A stretch of DNA of 6,947 nt from Lysobacteraceae bacterium. Lineage in GTDB: Bacteria > Pseudomonadota > Gammaproteobacteria > Xanthomonadales > Rhodanobacteraceae. Positions within the stretch are counted from its first letter, which is position 1. Every line of letters begins with the position of its first letter. Shown here one piece after another: positions 6,029 to 6,947 of this stretch. Made by a program: the position numbers and the translations under genes. The DNA lies in contig JAGWZT010000102.1 of the NCBI GenBank assembly GCA_018971925.1, forward strand, positions 1 through 6,947, in the 5' to 3' direction. The notes beneath the pieces were generated by a model. The model was given only the letters and a program-made list of their open reading frames with translations, made no database searches and was not told the origin of the DNA.

Positions 6029-6702
6029 GCGACCTCGCTTCCCGGCACGTCGTCGATCAGGTGTCCGTGATCGAGCACGATGACACGCTGCTTCATGCGC
6101 TTCAGCAACGCGAGGTCGTGGCTGGCGATCAGGATGGTGCTGCCGGTCTGCCTGAGGCTCACGAACAGTTGCATGATCTCTTCCGACAGTTGCGGATCGA
6201 GGTTCCCGGTGGGCTCGTCCGCGATGATCAGCGCGGGCCGCGCGACGATCGCGCGCGCGATGCCCACGCGCTGCTGCTCGCCGGTGGACAGCCCCGCCGG
6301 CGCGTCCTTGCCGCGCCCGGTCAACCCGACTTTTTCAAGCGCGCCGCGCACGCGCTTGCCACGCTCCTCCTGCGGAATGCCTGCGATCACCAGCGGCAGC
6401 GCGACGTTGTCGGCGACGCTGCGATCCATCAGGAGGCGATGATCCTGGAACACCATGCCGATGTCGCGGCGCAGACGCGGGATTTGACGATGACGGACAC
6501 GCGCCAGATCGCGGCCGTGCACCTCGATCGCGCCGCCGCTGGCACGTTCGATCAGTGCGATCAACTTCAGCAGGGTGGTCTTGCCCGCGCCCGAGTGCCC
6601 GGTGACGAACAACATCTCGCCCGCTTCGACCTTGAACGAGATGTCAATCAGCGCCTCGCGGCCCTCGGGGTAGCGCTTGCTGACGGAATCGAAGCGGATC
6701 AC
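6025..6702 (-). CDS. ftsE: Cell-division ATP-binding protein FtsE
   Basis: FtsE is the cytoplasmic ATPase of the FtsEX divisome complex. The 225 residues match E. coli FtsE (222 aa) end to end, starting MIRFDSVSKRYPEG. Walker A GHSGAGKT is at 35-42, the Q-loop is FQDHRLLMDR (Gln86), the ABC signature is LSTGEQQR (138-145), Walker B is ALIIADEPTGN with catalytic Glu163, and the H-loop is ASHD (His195). The signature has Thr where E. coli has Gly (LSGGE), a conservative variant. The start is GTG (6700-6702), fixed by homology. No clear Shine-Dalgarno sequence precedes it and a 7-bp hairpin lies in the leader. It is the first gene of the ftsE-ftsX-regulator run. ftsY, which precedes ftsE in E. 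coli, is not adjacent here. Confidence 0.97.
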   Translation of the reverse strand: MIRFDSVSKRYPEGREALIDISFKVEAGEMLFVTGHSGAGKTTLLKLIALIERASGGAIEVHGRDLARVRHRQIPRLRRDIGMVFQDHRLLMDRSVADNVALPLVIAGIPQEERGKRVRGALEKVGLTGRGKDAPAGLSTGEQQRVGIARAIVARPALIIADEPTGNLDPQLSEEIMQLFVSLRQTGSTILIASHDLALLKRMKQRVIVLDHGHLIDDVPGSEVA

Positions 6703-6733
6703 GGCAGTACGGACGGCTCGCTGATGATCAGAG

Positions 6734-6750
6734 GCGATTCGGAGAATCGC
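6734..6750. repeat. Hairpin in the ftsE leader
   Basis: GCGATTC-GGA-GAATCGC is a perfect inverted repeat with 7-bp arms and a 3-base loop, 31 bp upstream of the ftsE GTG. No promoter hexamers can be assigned with confidence around it. It could be a repressor site or an RNA stem in the 5' leader. Confidence 0.55.
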
Positions 6751-6780
6751 AACCGGGACTGCAAAAGCCTAGCAACAATG

Positions 6781-6851
6781 TCGTCATTCCGGGGTCGCGC
6801 GCAGCCTGCCCCGGAAGTGCGTCTGATCCGGGGCGGCGTCCGGAATGACGA
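6781..6851. repeat. 71-bp palindromic intergenic repeat with 12-bp terminal inverted repeats
   Basis: TCGTCATTCCGG (6781-6792) is exactly complementary to CCGGAATGACGA (6840-6851). Inside it a second stem pairs GCCCCGG (6808-6814) with CCGGGGC (6828-6834). The element would fold as a long nested hairpin and carries no ORF. Short palindromes with CGTCATTCC-like ends are common dispersed repeats in GC-rich proteobacteria. Here it lies upstream of the ftsE leader. ATG occurs next to both ends (6778-6780 and 6851-6853), but this is too short to claim a target-site duplication. Confidence 0.7.
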
Positions 6852-6947
6852 TGGAAAAATACGAATCCCCACCCCAAAGAAACATGGACGAAATCAACCG
6901 CCGGCTGCAGGCGAGGCGGTGTGCGCTCCGCCGGGTTTGCGCCGGCG
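6852..6947. other. Window edge: undecided, possible end or start of a neighbouring gene
   Basis: Two short open readings reach the window edge and neither can be settled. On the plus strand an ATG at 6884-6886 opens MDEINRRLQARR and stays open to 6947, preceded by AAAGA. On the minus strand a frame enters from the edge and ends RRRKPGGAHTASPAAGG at a TGA (6894-6896), with GC-rich codons typical of the other genes. The second could be the tail of a gene upstream of ftsE. No family is recognised. Confidence 0.25.

Noticed and set aside
5087..6070. A 327-codon plus-strand frame across ftsX
   Set aside because: It is antisense to a clear four-helix FtsX and has a composition dominated by Arg, Gln and His, typical of a shadow frame.

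Overview
The window is about 6.9 kb of GC-rich chromosomal DNA with dense housekeeping genes. Gene content, protein similarity (recalled by eye against the E. coli proteins) and a GTAG-headed REP repeat point to a gammaproteobacterium. The Xanthomonadales (Xanthomonadaceae or Rhodanobacteraceae) are the best guess. There is no prophage, IS transposase, CRISPR array, tRNA or rRNA.

Layout: positions 1-2129 (+) hold priA, the replication-restart helicase, whose first codons lie outside the window. The 192-bp convergent gap 2130-2321 carries an inverted pair of GTAG-type REP units and then the intrinsic terminator of rpoH. Everything from 2322 to 6702 reads on the minus strand, in transcription order ftsE, ftsX, a double-receiver response regulator, ung, rpoH. 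ftsE and ftsX overlap by ATGA. The regulator follows ftsX after about 60 nt and ung follows the regulator after about 140 nt. rpoH has its own upstream region (3180-3335) with a consensus-like sigma-70 promoter and a perfect inverted repeat matching the CIRCE operator of HrcA. Positions 6703-6947 are mostly non-coding: a small hairpin in the ftsE leader, a roughly 71-bp palindromic repeat with 12-bp arms, and possibly the edge of another gene.

How the genes fit together: FtsE and FtsX form the ABC-type complex that couples division to septal peptidoglycan hydrolysis. RpoH is the heat-shock sigma factor, and E. coli also has ftsEX next to rpoH. Here a regulator gene and ung (uracil-DNA repair) sit between them. 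The regulator has a degenerate first receiver (phosphoacceptor Asp replaced by Ala) and an intact second one, with no output domain.

No wholly new system is evident. The observations most worth following up are the CIRCE-like operator in the rpoH leader, which suggests HrcA repression of the heat-shock sigma factor, and the pseudo-receiver/receiver protein downstream of ftsEX. Several obvious long ORF starts are probably wrong: priA is truncated by the window, and rpoH, ung and the regulator probably start downstream of their longest open frames.
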